In this document: positions 1-6,716 of the stretch, piece by piece | Position numbering within the stretch: position 1 is the stretch's first letter | How the letters are laid out: each line of letters opens with the position of its first letter | Assembly: GCF_024809975.1 (NCBI RefSeq) | Contig: NZ_JANUDY010000005.1 | Span: 310,001-374,000 of the forward strand | DNA length: 64,000 bases | Source of the DNA: Comamonas sp. BIGb0152 | GTDB taxonomy: Bacteria > Pseudomonadota > Gammaproteobacteria > Burkholderiales > Burkholderiaceae_C | Direction: 5' to 3' | Made by a program: the position numbers and the translations under genes | The notes under the pieces: generated by a model | What the model was told of the DNA's origin: nothing | Seen by the model: the letters and a program-made list of their open reading frames with translations, nothing else | The model's database searches: none

Positions 1-410
1 ATCGACAGGTTGGTGGTGCTGGGGGCCACCCGCCAGCCCAGGGTGCTGAGGCAGACGGCGGCCAAGATCAGCACGGCAAACAGAATGGACAGCGCATGGG
101 TGCTGAACAGCACCAGCAGGCCGGTGGCGGCAAAGGTGCCGATGACGCGGCCCACCAAGGTTGCGGCAGCGACCTGGCGGTTGAGCGCATCGCGCTCGCG
201 CAGATAGGCCAGCAAGGCCAGCGGCGCGCCCACGGCCAGTAGCGGGCCGGGCACCAGCTCGGGAAAAAAGATCGCCGCCAGCGGCGCGCAAAACATCGCA
301 TAGCCCAGGCCGCCCACGCCCTGCATGGCCGCGCCGGTCAGCACCATCAGCCCCATGGCCAGGTAGCGGCCCCAGGCCAAGTGCTCGGTGAGTGCGGTCC
401 AGGCCATCAT
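1..410 (-). CDS. TauE/SafE-family membrane permease (partial, C-terminus outside window)
   Basis: The reverse strand is open from an ATG at 408-410 to the window edge, giving 136 residues of a hydrophobic protein with at least four membrane segments, beginning MMAWTALTEHLAWGRYLAMG. The small-residue-rich helices and the GxGG-type turn after the first helix fit the TauE/SafE (DUF81) family of sulfite/organic-anion exporters. The ATG overlaps the stop codon of the upstream ferredoxin gene (ATGA), so the two are translationally coupled. In this setting it probably moves the substrate or product of the neighbouring oxidation pathway; that is inference. The end of the gene is not in the window. 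Confidence 0.6.
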   Translation of the reverse strand, partial: MMAWTALTEHLAWGRYLAMGLMVLTGAAMQGVGGLGYAMFCAPLAAIFFPELVPGPLLAVGAPLALLAYLRERDALNRQVAAATLVGRVIGTFAATGLLVLFSTHALSILFAVLILAAVCLSTLGWRVAPSTTNLS

Positions 411-697
411 GGGCGGGGGAGCCAGCTGACCTTGATGTCGCCGTTGACAAAGGTCTGGCAGGCCAGGCGGTGGCCGGCGGCGAACTCTTCCTCGCTGAAA
501 TGCTTGCGCTCCTTGGCCTTGATGGCATCGGTGTGGGCCAGGCCTTCCTCAATGCGGCATTTGCAGGTGCCGCACAGGCCGCCGCCGCATTTGAAAGGGA
601 TGCCCCCTTTCTCGCGCAGCGAGACGCGCAGCAGGTTGCTGTTTTCCGGGGCCTCGACGGTTTTGTTGTCGTTGCTGACAAAGGTGATGGTGGGCAT
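407..697 (-). CDS. [2Fe-2S] ferredoxin (first of two)
   Basis: A 96-aa plant/adrenodoxin-like [2Fe-2S] ferredoxin. The ligand set is visible: Cys37-x4-Cys42-x2-Cys45 in the loop KCGGGLCGTC and Cys80 in HRLACQT. Length and fold are normal for a free-standing electron carrier. It lies 10 nt downstream of the 105-aa unknown gene and overlaps the permease gene, in a minus-strand unit divergent from a diiron oxygenase and a ferredoxin-type reductase. It may carry electrons to that oxygenase; the pairing is inferred from position only. It is not close in sequence to the second ferredoxin at 1035-1391, so the two are unlikely to be a recent duplication. Confidence 0.9.
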   Translation of the reverse strand: MPTITFVSNDNKTVEAPENSNLLRVSLREKGGIPFKCGGGLCGTCKCRIEEGLAHTDAIKAKERKHFSEEEFAAGHRLACQTFVNGDIKVSWLPRP

Positions 698-707
698 AAA
701 GGGGCAA

Positions 708-1025
708 TCAGGCGGCGGGTGGTGCGCTGAGGGGCGCTGCTGTCAAGGTGGAATCCAGCGCGCCGAACTGGCACAGGTGCTGCAGCTCGCTGCGGGCTTG
801 CTCCAGCGATGCAAAACGCTCCAGAAACTTGGAGGGCACCTGGTTGGTGGTGCCGCCGGGGCCTTCCTCGATCACCTGCACCTTGGTCTCGCGCAGCAGC
901 TCACCCACCGCAAACCGGGCGAGCAGGCGACCGCAAAAGTGGTAGTCCCAGGCTTCTAGCAGGCGGATATCGGCGTTGGGCTGCGTGTGGTACTGGCCGG
1001 GCTTGCTGGTCAAAACTACGAACAT
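708..1025 (-). CDS. Conserved protein of unknown function between two ferredoxins
   Basis: A 105-aa soluble protein beginning MFVVLTSKPGQYHTQ. It has no signal peptide or membrane segment. The N-terminal 75 residues are rich in aromatic and charged residues (EAWDYHFCGRLLARF, ETKVQVIEEG) and look like a small alpha/beta domain; the last 20 residues are Ala/Pro-rich and probably disordered. It has only two Cys, so it is not itself an iron-sulfur protein. I do not recognise the family. Spacing of 9-10 nt to ferredoxin genes on both sides shows it is part of their operon, so it may be a small subunit or assembly partner of the redox system. The start ATG at 1023-1025 is the only reasonable one. 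Confidence 0.7.
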   Translation of the reverse strand: MFVVLTSKPGQYHTQPNADIRLLEAWDYHFCGRLLARFAVGELLRETKVQVIEEGPGGTTNQVPSKFLERFASLEQARSELQHLCQFGALDSTLTAAPLSAPPAA

Positions 1026-1034
1026 GGGCTTTCC

Positions 1035-1391
1035 TTATGCAGCGGGGGTGGCGGGCGTGGTGCCTGCAGCGCTGGCCGTGTGGGCGGTGCTGGCGGGCAG
1101 CGGCACTTGCGCCAGCTCCAGGTCATGCTCGGGCCAGAGCTGGCACACCAGGCGAAAGCCTTCGTCCAGGTGCGTGCCCAGCTGCTTTTTCTCTTTCCAG
1201 TTGGGTGCCGGCAGGTGCTCGGCCCCCGCCAGCACCTTGCAGGCGCAGGTGGCGCATTTGCCCATGCCGCATTGGTAGGCCAGGTGAGGAAAGGGGAACT
1301 GCTTGATCCCCGCGCGCACCACCAGGTTGGCGCCGGTCTTGACCTCGCCTTGGAAGGTCTGGCCATTCTTGTGAAAGGTGATCTGGGGCAT
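1035..1391 (-). CDS. [2Fe-2S] ferredoxin (second of two)
   Basis: A 118-aa [2Fe-2S] ferredoxin, with cluster ligands Cys41-x4-Cys46-x2-Cys49 (QCGMGKCATC) and Cys83 (RLVCQLW). The C-terminal 20 residues are an Ala/Thr/Pro tail. The reading frame extends upstream to 1577, but the ATG at 1389-1391 is preceded by a GCGGAGG ribosome-binding site and starts exactly at the ferredoxin fold, so I use it. It is the first gene of the minus-strand unit and sits beside the operator at 1415-1427. Having two unlike ferredoxins in one locus suggests two electron-transfer steps or two acceptor enzymes. Confidence 0.88.
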   Translation of the reverse strand: MPQITFHKNGQTFQGEVKTGANLVVRAGIKQFPFPHLAYQCGMGKCATCACKVLAGAEHLPAPNWKEKKQLGTHLDEGFRLVCQLWPEHDLELAQVPLPASTAHTASAAGTTPATPAA

Positions 1392-1414
1392 GGGTTCCTC
1401 CGCATTGCAATTAC

Positions 1415-1427
1415 GTATACTGTATAC
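1415..1427. promoter_or_regulatory. Operator-like palindrome GTATACTGTATAC in front of the ferredoxin unit
   Basis: A 13-nt near-perfect palindrome lies 24 nt upstream of the second ferredoxin start. It shares the 12-mer ATACTGTATACA with the reverse complement of the element at 1611-1630 in front of the divergent operon. GTATAC cores are typical of GntR-family (FadR-subfamily) operators, but no such regulator is encoded in the window. The shared site suggests that both divergent units answer to one regulator. Confidence 0.55.
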
Positions 1428-1602
1428 AACTGGATGTTGTGGATGTACTAGGGATAACGTGAGGATGAGGGAGTTTGGCTTGGGTTGCAGCGCATAGATA
1501 TTGAGGAATATCAGGAGCCTGTGACTCTTGAGCGGCCAGGATGGTGTTTGCGATTTGATGGGGCTAGGGGTAAGCACTGAGTTGGAATGGGGTGTGAAAA
1601 CA

Positions 1603-1631
1603 TTGACCTCGTATTCTGTATACAGTATTCT
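1603..1631 (+). promoter_or_regulatory. Sigma70-type promoter with operator in its spacer
   Basis: TTGACC (1603-1608) and TATTCT (1626-1631) are separated by exactly 17 nt, a good -35/-10 pair. The spacer holds the palindrome CTGTATACAG (1616-1625), which extends imperfectly to about 20 nt. A repressor bound here would block RNA polymerase directly. The promoter is about 60 nt upstream of the diiron oxygenase start, in the right direction for the operon 1694-6357. The rest of the 300-nt divergent gap holds no other gene. Confidence 0.6.
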
Positions 1632-1693
1632 AATTCTGTCGCTTGGCTAGTTATGACTTGGCGACGACCCCAACATCTTCAGAGGAACCCGCC

Positions 1694-2431
1694 ATGACCA
1701 GCACATTGATGAACCGCGACGACTTCCGCGCTGCGCTTGAAAATGCCATCAAGGGCAAGAGCGCCAACAAGGCCCCTTTCAGCGTGGCCTGGGCCACGGG
1801 CCGTTTGAGCCGTGAGCACCTGGCGCGCTGGGCTGAGAACCACTACCACTATGTGGGCCCGTTTGCCGACTACCTGGGCTACCTCTATGCCCGCACCCCT
1901 GACCATATGACCGAGGCCAAGGACTTTTTGCTGGCCAATATGTATGAGGAAGAGATCGGCGGCGACCGCCATACCGATCTGCTGATCCGCTTTGCCGAGG
2001 CCTGTGGCACCACGCGTGCCCGGGTGGTGGATCCGAACAATATGTCGCCCACCACGCGCGGCCTGCAGTCCTGGTGCTATGCGATTGCGATGCGCGAAGA
2101 CCCGGTGGTGGCGGTGGCCGGCCTGGTCGTGGGGCTGGAGTCGCAGGTGCCGTCGATCTACCGCAAGCAGACGCCCACCTTGCGTGACAAGTACGGCTTT
2201 ACCGACGAAGAGGTCGAGTTCTTTGACCTGCACATCGTCTCGGACGAAATCCATGGCGAGCGCGGCTACCAGATCGTGCTGGAGCATGCCAACACGCCCG
2301 AGCTGCAAGCCAAATGCCTGCGCATCTGCGAGATCGGTGCCCAGATGCGCCTGCTCTACACCACGGCGCTCTACCACGACTACGTCGCCAAGGACCTGCA
2401 GATCTCGCAGGAAGAGCTGCTGGCAGCCTGA
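1694..2431 (+). CDS. Heme-oxygenase-like diiron oxidase/oxygenase (HDO; CADD/PqqC/TenA-fold protein)
   Basis: A 245-aa all-helical protein of the TenA/PqqC/CADD fold. The frame opens at 1643, but the ATG at 1694 has an AGAGGAA ribosome-binding site at 1681. The six diiron ligands known from the chlamydial protein CADD can be placed at almost the same numbers and spacing: Glu86 and His93 (EEEIGGDRH), Glu149 (GLESQ), and His180, Asp184, His187 in HIVSDEIHGERG (H-x3-D-x2-H). TenA thiaminases and cofactorless PqqC lack this full set, so I favour an O2-activating HDO enzyme. The substrate is unknown. It heads an operon with an aldehyde dehydrogenase, a reductase and an SDR, so it probably starts the oxidation of a small molecule, with electrons from the reductase and ferredoxins. 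Confidence 0.82.
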   Translation: MTSTLMNRDDFRAALENAIKGKSANKAPFSVAWATGRLSREHLARWAENHYHYVGPFADYLGYLYARTPDHMTEAKDFLLANMYEEEIGGDRHTDLLIRFAEACGTTRARVVDPNNMSPTTRGLQSWCYAIAMREDPVVAVAGLVVGLESQVPSIYRKQTPTLRDKYGFTDEEVEFFDLHIVSDEIHGERGYQIVLEHANTPELQAKCLRICEIGAQMRLLYTTALYHDYVAKDLQISQEELLAA

Positions 2432-2521
2432 GCCTTGCTGCACCCCCTAGCGCAGGACAGTGGCAGGCCCTTGGCGCCTGCCGCTGTTTCCGATCCCCCA
2501 CCTCTCCAAGACCTCTCCACC

Positions 2522-3979
2522 ATGGCTGACACCGTGCAAACGTTTCTGAACTATATCGACGGCGCCTGGGTGCCCTGCTTGTTGGGCCGCACCTTTGACA
2601 ACCTCAACCCCGCCGATACCCGTGATGTGCTGGGGCGTTTTCAGGCCTCAGGCCCGGCCGATGCCGAGGCGGCGGTGCAGGCCGCGCAGAAGGCCTTTGA
2701 GGGCTGGCGCAAGCTGGCCATTGGCAAGCGCGCCAAGATCCTCAACGATGCGGCCAGCTACCTGGAAAAGAACGTGGAGCAGTTTGCCCAGGAGCTGACC
2801 CGCGAGGAAGGCAAGCAGCTGAGCCAGGCCCGCGACGAATTTTTGCGCAGCGCGCAGACCCTGCGCTTTTACGCCACCGAAGGCCAGACCCTGGGCGGTG
2901 AGACCTACCCGCAGGACGACGCCAATATGCATGTGTTCAGCCACCGCGAGCCGCTGGGCGTGGTGACCGTGATCTCGCCCTGGAACTTCCCCGCCTCCAT
3001 CCCGGCGCGCAAGCTGGCACCAGCGCTCATCACCGGCAACACGGTGGTGTTCAAGCCCTCCTCGGATGCGCCGCTGTCCGGCCTGCGCCTGGTCGAAGCG
3101 CTGGAGAAAGCCGGCGTGCCAGCGGGCGTGGTCAACTGCGTCACCGGCCGCGCTGGCGAGGTGGGGCCGGTGATCACCAATTCGCAGGCCATCCGCGCCA
3201 TCTCGTTCACGGGCTCTACCACGGCAGGCACCCAGATCCACCGCACCGTGCACCTCTCCACCCGGCTGCAGATGGAGCTGGGCGGCAAGAACCCGTTGAT
3301 CGTGATGGAAGACGCCGACCTGGACACGGCGGTGGACCTGGCAGTCAAAGGCGGTTTCTCGCTCACGGGCCAGGCCTGCACGGGCACCAGCCGCATCCTG
3401 GTGGTGCCCAGCGTCAAGGCGGCGTTTACCGACAAGCTGCTGGCGCGTGTGGCCCAGCTCAAGATCGGCAACGGCATGACCCCGGGCATGGACCTGGGCC
3501 CCTTGGCGACCGAGAAACAGCTGCAGACGGTGTTGAACTACATCGCCATTGGCAAGCGCGAGGCGCGATGGCTCTGCGGTGGCGAGCGTCTCACCGGCGG
3601 TGAATTCGACCACGGTTACTACCTGTCGCCAGCGGTGTTTACCGATGTCAAAAACAGCATGCGCATTGCGCAGGAAGAGATCTTTGGCCCGGTGCTGGCG
3701 ATCATCGAAGTGGCGGATTTTGACGATGCACTGCGCCAGGCCAACGACTCGCAGTACGGCCTGTCGGCCAGCATCGTCACGATGAACCCGCGCTACATGC
3801 ATGTGTTCACCAACGAGATCCAGGCGGGCACCGTCAAGATCAACCGCACGACCACCGGCAACCTGGTCAACGCCCCCTTTGGCGGGCTGAAGAACTCCAG
3901 CACCTCCACCTTCCGCGAGTCCGGCCGCGCCGGGCTGGAATTTTTTACCCAGATCAAGACCGTCTACCGCGGTATCTGA
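2522..3979 (+). CDS. NAD(P)+-dependent aldehyde dehydrogenase
   Basis: A 485-aa aldehyde dehydrogenase superfamily protein of normal length. The general base Glu252 (ELGGKNP) and the catalytic Cys286 (TGQACTGTSR) are 34 residues apart, as in the family; the NAD-binding PWNFP motif (SPWNFPAS) and EEIFGPV are also present. The overall pattern recalls alpha-ketoglutaric semialdehyde dehydrogenases, but the substrate cannot be read from sequence. The frame opens at 2435; the ATG at 2522 starts the recognisable fold, although no strong ribosome-binding site precedes it. It follows the HDO gene by 90 nt and probably oxidises an aldehyde formed by it or by the SDR. Confidence 0.88.
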   Translation: MADTVQTFLNYIDGAWVPCLLGRTFDNLNPADTRDVLGRFQASGPADAEAAVQAAQKAFEGWRKLAIGKRAKILNDAASYLEKNVEQFAQELTREEGKQLSQARDEFLRSAQTLRFYATEGQTLGGETYPQDDANMHVFSHREPLGVVTVISPWNFPASIPARKLAPALITGNTVVFKPSSDAPLSGLRLVEALEKAGVPAGVVNCVTGRAGEVGPVITNSQAIRAISFTGSTTAGTQIHRTVHLSTRLQMELGGKNPLIVMEDADLDTAVDLAVKGGFSLTGQACTGTSRILVVPSVKAAFTDKLLARVAQLKIGNGMTPGMDLGPLATEKQLQTVLNYIAIGKREARWLCGGERLTGGEFDHGYYLSPAVFTDVKNSMRIAQEEIFGPVLAIIEVADFDDALRQANDSQYGLSASIVTMNPRYMHVFTNEIQAGTVKINRTTTGNLVNAPFGGLKNSSTSTFRESGRAGLEFFTQIKTVYRGI

Positions 3980-4005
3980 ACCCCCCGACTTGAAGAGGAA
4001 ACACG

Positions 4006-4482
4006 ATGAAAAGCGCATTGAAACTGGAACTGGCAGAAGCCCGTGTGATGTCCCTGGCCGCCCTGGCCAAGGCCAAGGAGATTGGCGTGACCGAGACGGT
4101 TTGCATCACCGACGAAGGCGGCTTTCCGCTGGTGCTTGAACGCATGGATGGCGCGCGGGTCACCGGCCCGCAGATTGCCTGGAACAAGGCCTTCACGGCA
4201 GCCGGGCACAAGCGCTCCACCCACTTGTTCAACACCTTGCCCAATGGGCCTGCGCTGCCGGGCAACGAGGCCTTTGGCATCCAGTGGAGCTTTGAGGGCA
4301 AGTTTGCCGTGTTTGTGGGCGGCTACCCCATCGTCGTCAACGGCGAGGTGATTGGTGGCGTGGGCCTGTCGGGTGGCAATGGGGAGCAGGACACCGCCTG
4401 CGGCGTGGCCGCCTTGCAGGCGCTGAAAGACCACCTGGGCGCCACGGCCGAGGTGCTGGTGCAAGCCGACATCAAAAAATAA
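4006..4482 (+). CDS. GlcG/HbpS-family (DUF336) protein
   Basis: A 158-aa protein of the GlcG/HbpS (DUF336) family. Typical features are ITDEGGFPLVLERMDGA near the N-terminus, the A-x-K-A-F-T-A-A helix, and the glycine-rich PIVVNGEVIGGVGLSGG block. Family members bind haem or small ligands or act as accessory proteins, and are common next to oxidoreductases in glycolate, diol and aromatic degradation operons; the biochemical role is poorly defined. A GAAGAGGAAA ribosome-binding site precedes the ATG. It lies 26 nt after the aldehyde dehydrogenase gene and is clearly co-transcribed with it. Confidence 0.82.
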   Translation: MKSALKLELAEARVMSLAALAKAKEIGVTETVCITDEGGFPLVLERMDGARVTGPQIAWNKAFTAAGHKRSTHLFNTLPNGPALPGNEAFGIQWSFEGKFAVFVGGYPIVVNGEVIGGVGLSGGNGEQDTACGVAALQALKDHLGATAEVLVQADIKK

Positions 4483-4531
4483 AGCCCGCCAGCGACAGAC
4501 ACACCAAGCGCAAGAGAGCACGAGGCCTGCG

Positions 4532-5560
4532 ATGAACTACCGCGTACAGTGGCTGCAGACGCAGCAATCGTTTGAGGTGGGTGCCGATGAGTCGGTGCTC
4601 GACGCCGCCACACGCCAGGGCGTGGCACTGCCCCATGACTGCACTTTTGGCGGCTGTGGCAGTTGCCGCATGAAGGTCGAAGAGGGCGACTTTGCCTATG
4701 CTGATGGTGAGCTGCCGTTGGCCATGGGCGAAGAGGAGCATGCCCAGGGCTATGCGCTGGCCTGTCAGGCCCGGGCACAGTCGGATCTGGTCATCAGCAT
4801 CGCGACCGGCCCGGCCTGCTCGCCGCCCACCCGGGTGCAGGCCACCGTGGCCGAGCTGCGCCTGCACACGCCCGATATCTACCACCTGGCCCTCGACCTG
4901 CCCGAGGACCATGGCCTGCACTACGCGCCGGGCCAGTACCTGAACATCTGCCTGCCCGGCGGCGAGCACCGCAGTTTTTCGATGGCCACGCCGCCGCAGG
5001 GCCGGCGCATCAGCCTGCAGATCCGCAAGATTGCCGGTGGGCGCTTTACCGAGGGCCTGCTGGCAACAATGGCGGTGGGCGATGCGCTGGAGGTGGAGCT
5101 GCCCCACGGCAGTTTTTACTACCGCGCGCAGGATTACCAGCCGATGGTGTTTGCCGCCACCGGCACCGGCTTTGCGCCGATCAAGGCCATTCTTGAATCG
5201 CTGCTGGGCGATGCCGATTGCCCGCCCATCCACTTTTACTGGGGCATGCGCAGCGAGGCCGATCTGTACCTGCTGGCTGAGATCGCGGCCTGGGCCGGGC
5301 AGCTGTACGAATTCACGTTTGTGCCGGTACTCTCGCGCCCATCGGACCGCTGGACTGGCCGGCGCGGCTATGTGCAGGACGCCATTGCCGAAGACTTTGA
5401 GGACCTGTCCGAGCATTCGATCTACCTCTGCGGCTCGCCCTCTATGATTGCGGACGCCAAGGCGCTGATGGCGCTGTCGGGTGCGGCGCTGGACAAGATC
5501 TACAGCGACTGCTTTATCTTTCAAAACGAAGCGGCCGCCGTGGCGGAGCTGAGCGAATAA
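4532..5560 (+). CDS. Ferredoxin-FAD-NAD(P)H reductase (electron supply for an oxygenase)
   Basis: A 342-aa three-domain flavoprotein reductase. The N-terminal [2Fe-2S] domain has Cys37-x4-Cys42-x2-Cys45 and Cys78; it is followed by an FAD domain with RSFSMAT (R-x-[YF]-S) and an NAD(P)H domain with FAATGTGFAPIKA and the C-terminal YLCGSP. This is the layout of phenol-hydroxylase component P5, benzoate-dioxygenase reductase and CDP-6-deoxy-glucoseen reductase. It should take hydride from NAD(P)H and pass single electrons to an oxygenase. The only oxygenase-like enzyme in the operon is the HDO at 1694, which makes it the likely acceptor. It lies 49 nt after the DUF336 gene and 17 nt before the SDR gene. 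Confidence 0.9.
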   Translation: MNYRVQWLQTQQSFEVGADESVLDAATRQGVALPHDCTFGGCGSCRMKVEEGDFAYADGELPLAMGEEEHAQGYALACQARAQSDLVISIATGPACSPPTRVQATVAELRLHTPDIYHLALDLPEDHGLHYAPGQYLNICLPGGEHRSFSMATPPQGRRISLQIRKIAGGRFTEGLLATMAVGDALEVELPHGSFYYRAQDYQPMVFAATGTGFAPIKAILESLLGDADCPPIHFYWGMRSEADLYLLAEIAAWAGQLYEFTFVPVLSRPSDRWTGRRGYVQDAIAEDFEDLSEHSIYLCGSPSMIADAKALMALSGAALDKIYSDCFIFQNEAAAVAELSE

Positions 5561-5577
5561 GCCTAAGGAATAAGACC

Positions 5578-6357
5578 ATGGATTTGGGATTGACAGGCAA
5601 GGCCGCGCTGGTCTGGGGCGGCAGCAAGGGCATGGGCTATGCCGCAGCGCGCCAGCTGGCGCTGGAAGGGGCCAAGGTGGTGATTGCCGCGCGCACCGAA
5701 AGCAGCTTGCAGGCAGCAGCGCAGGCTTTGACTGCCGAATGCGGCCGCACGGTGCGCTATGTGGTGGCCGACATCACCAAAAAGGCGGGGCGCGAGGCCG
5801 CACTGGCCGCCTGCCCCGAGCCGGACATTCTGGTGAACAACTCCGACGGCTACCCGCCCGGCGACTTCCGCGACTGGACGGACGAGACCTGGCACGAGGC
5901 CCTGGACATGATGATGGTCGGCCCCATCGACATGATGCGCCGCGTGGTCGATGGCATGCAGCAGCGCGGCTACGGGCGCATCATCAATATCGTCTCGCGC
6001 AGCGTCAAGGCCGCGCATGCCGAGCTGGGGCTGTCCAATGGCGCACGCTCGGGCCTGGTGGGCTTTGTGGCGGGGCTGGCGCGCCAGACGGTGCGCCACA
6101 ACGTCACCATCAACAATGTGCTGCCCGGCGCGTTTGATACCGATGCCCAGGCCCGCCATATCCATAAGCTGGCCCAGCAAAGCGGCCAATCGGCAGCCCA
6201 GGTGCGCCAGAGCCGCGAGGCCGCCAACCCCGCAGGCCGCTTTGGCCGGCCCGAAGAAGTCGGTGCGCTGATCGCGTATCTCGCCTCGCAGCACAGCGGC
6301 TATGTGACCGGGCAGAGCTGGCTGATCGACGGGGGCGAGTACCCGGGAACCTATTGA
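5578..6357 (+). CDS. Non-classical short-chain dehydrogenase/reductase lacking the Tyr-Lys pair
   Basis: A 259-aa Rossmann-fold SDR. The dinucleotide motif is GGSKGMG rather than TGxxxGxG, and the usual NNAG is NNSDG. The catalytic serine region is present (NIVSRSVK), but where Tyr-x3-Lys is expected the protein reads LSNGARSGL, so neither Tyr nor Lys is there. This matches the subgroup of BKR-like SDRs described as departing from the catalytic tetrad, so it may use another chemistry or another substrate geometry. Late motifs (PGAFDTD, GQSWLIDGGEYPG) are normal. It closes the operon; an AAGGAATAAG ribosome-binding site precedes its start. Confidence 0.82.
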   Translation: MDLGLTGKAALVWGGSKGMGYAAARQLALEGAKVVIAARTESSLQAAAQALTAECGRTVRYVVADITKKAGREAALAACPEPDILVNNSDGYPPGDFRDWTDETWHEALDMMMVGPIDMMRRVVDGMQQRGYGRIINIVSRSVKAAHAELGLSNGARSGLVGFVAGLARQTVRHNVTINNVLPGAFDTDAQARHIHKLAQQSGQSAAQVRQSREAANPAGRFGRPEEVGALIAYLASQHSGYVTGQSWLIDGGEYPGTY

Positions 6358-6396
6358 GCACGCAAGCGACATTGCCAACGGGGCGTCCCCGTCCCC

Positions 6397-6563
6397 TAAG
6401 GACCCTCTGCAAAACTCCCTGCCGTGGTCTGAACGCGGGCTCGGGCGATCCGCTGCGTTGTCTTCCTTGTCAATAGCTACAGCTATTGACTGCAAAAGAC
6501 GCCTTACGTCTCATCCCGATCCGCGTCCATCCCGCTTGGCGAGGCTTATGCAGAGGATCCCTA
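6397..6563. mobile_element. MITE-like element, copy 1
   Basis: A 167-nt non-coding element nearly identical to 53136-53300. The ends are 15-nt imperfect inverted repeats (TAAGGACCCTCTGCA and the complement of TGCAGAGGATCCCTA, 2 mismatches). Each end carries TA, consistent with a TA target duplication as made by IS630/Tc1-type transposases. An internal perfect palindrome of 9-nt arms (TCAATAGCT/AGCTATTGA) and a small AGACG/CGTCT hairpin are present. There is no open frame for a transposase, so mobilisation would have to occur in trans. It lies 39 nt downstream of the SDR stop codon. Confidence 0.75.
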
Positions 6564-6716
6564 GAAAGCCCTCCTGCGGTGTGCAGCTGCTTACTTGGTG
6601 ATGGGCTTGATTCGTTATACTTGCAGTCTTGCCTTGGGTAATCCAGGGCGTTTTGCTTTTTACCGGTGCAGCTGCTCTTGGCGGGTCTGCACTTTTTTCT
6701 GCGCCAGCCCTTGTTT
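6564..6716 (+). promoter_or_regulatory. Leader region of proQ with possible -10 box
   Basis: This 153-nt stretch between the MITE and proQ has no gene. A TATACT hexamer at 6616-6621 is a good -10 candidate, but the -35 region 17 nt upstream (ACTTGG) is poor. The frame of the ProQ protein stays open upstream to 6666, so the exact start is not fixed by stop codons. Confidence 0.3.

Noticed and set aside
1694..2431. Annotation as thiaminase II (TenA) or PQQ synthase (PqqC)
   Set aside because: The fold is shared, but the six diiron ligands in CADD spacing are present, no pqq or thi genes are nearby, and the context is an oxygenase operon.
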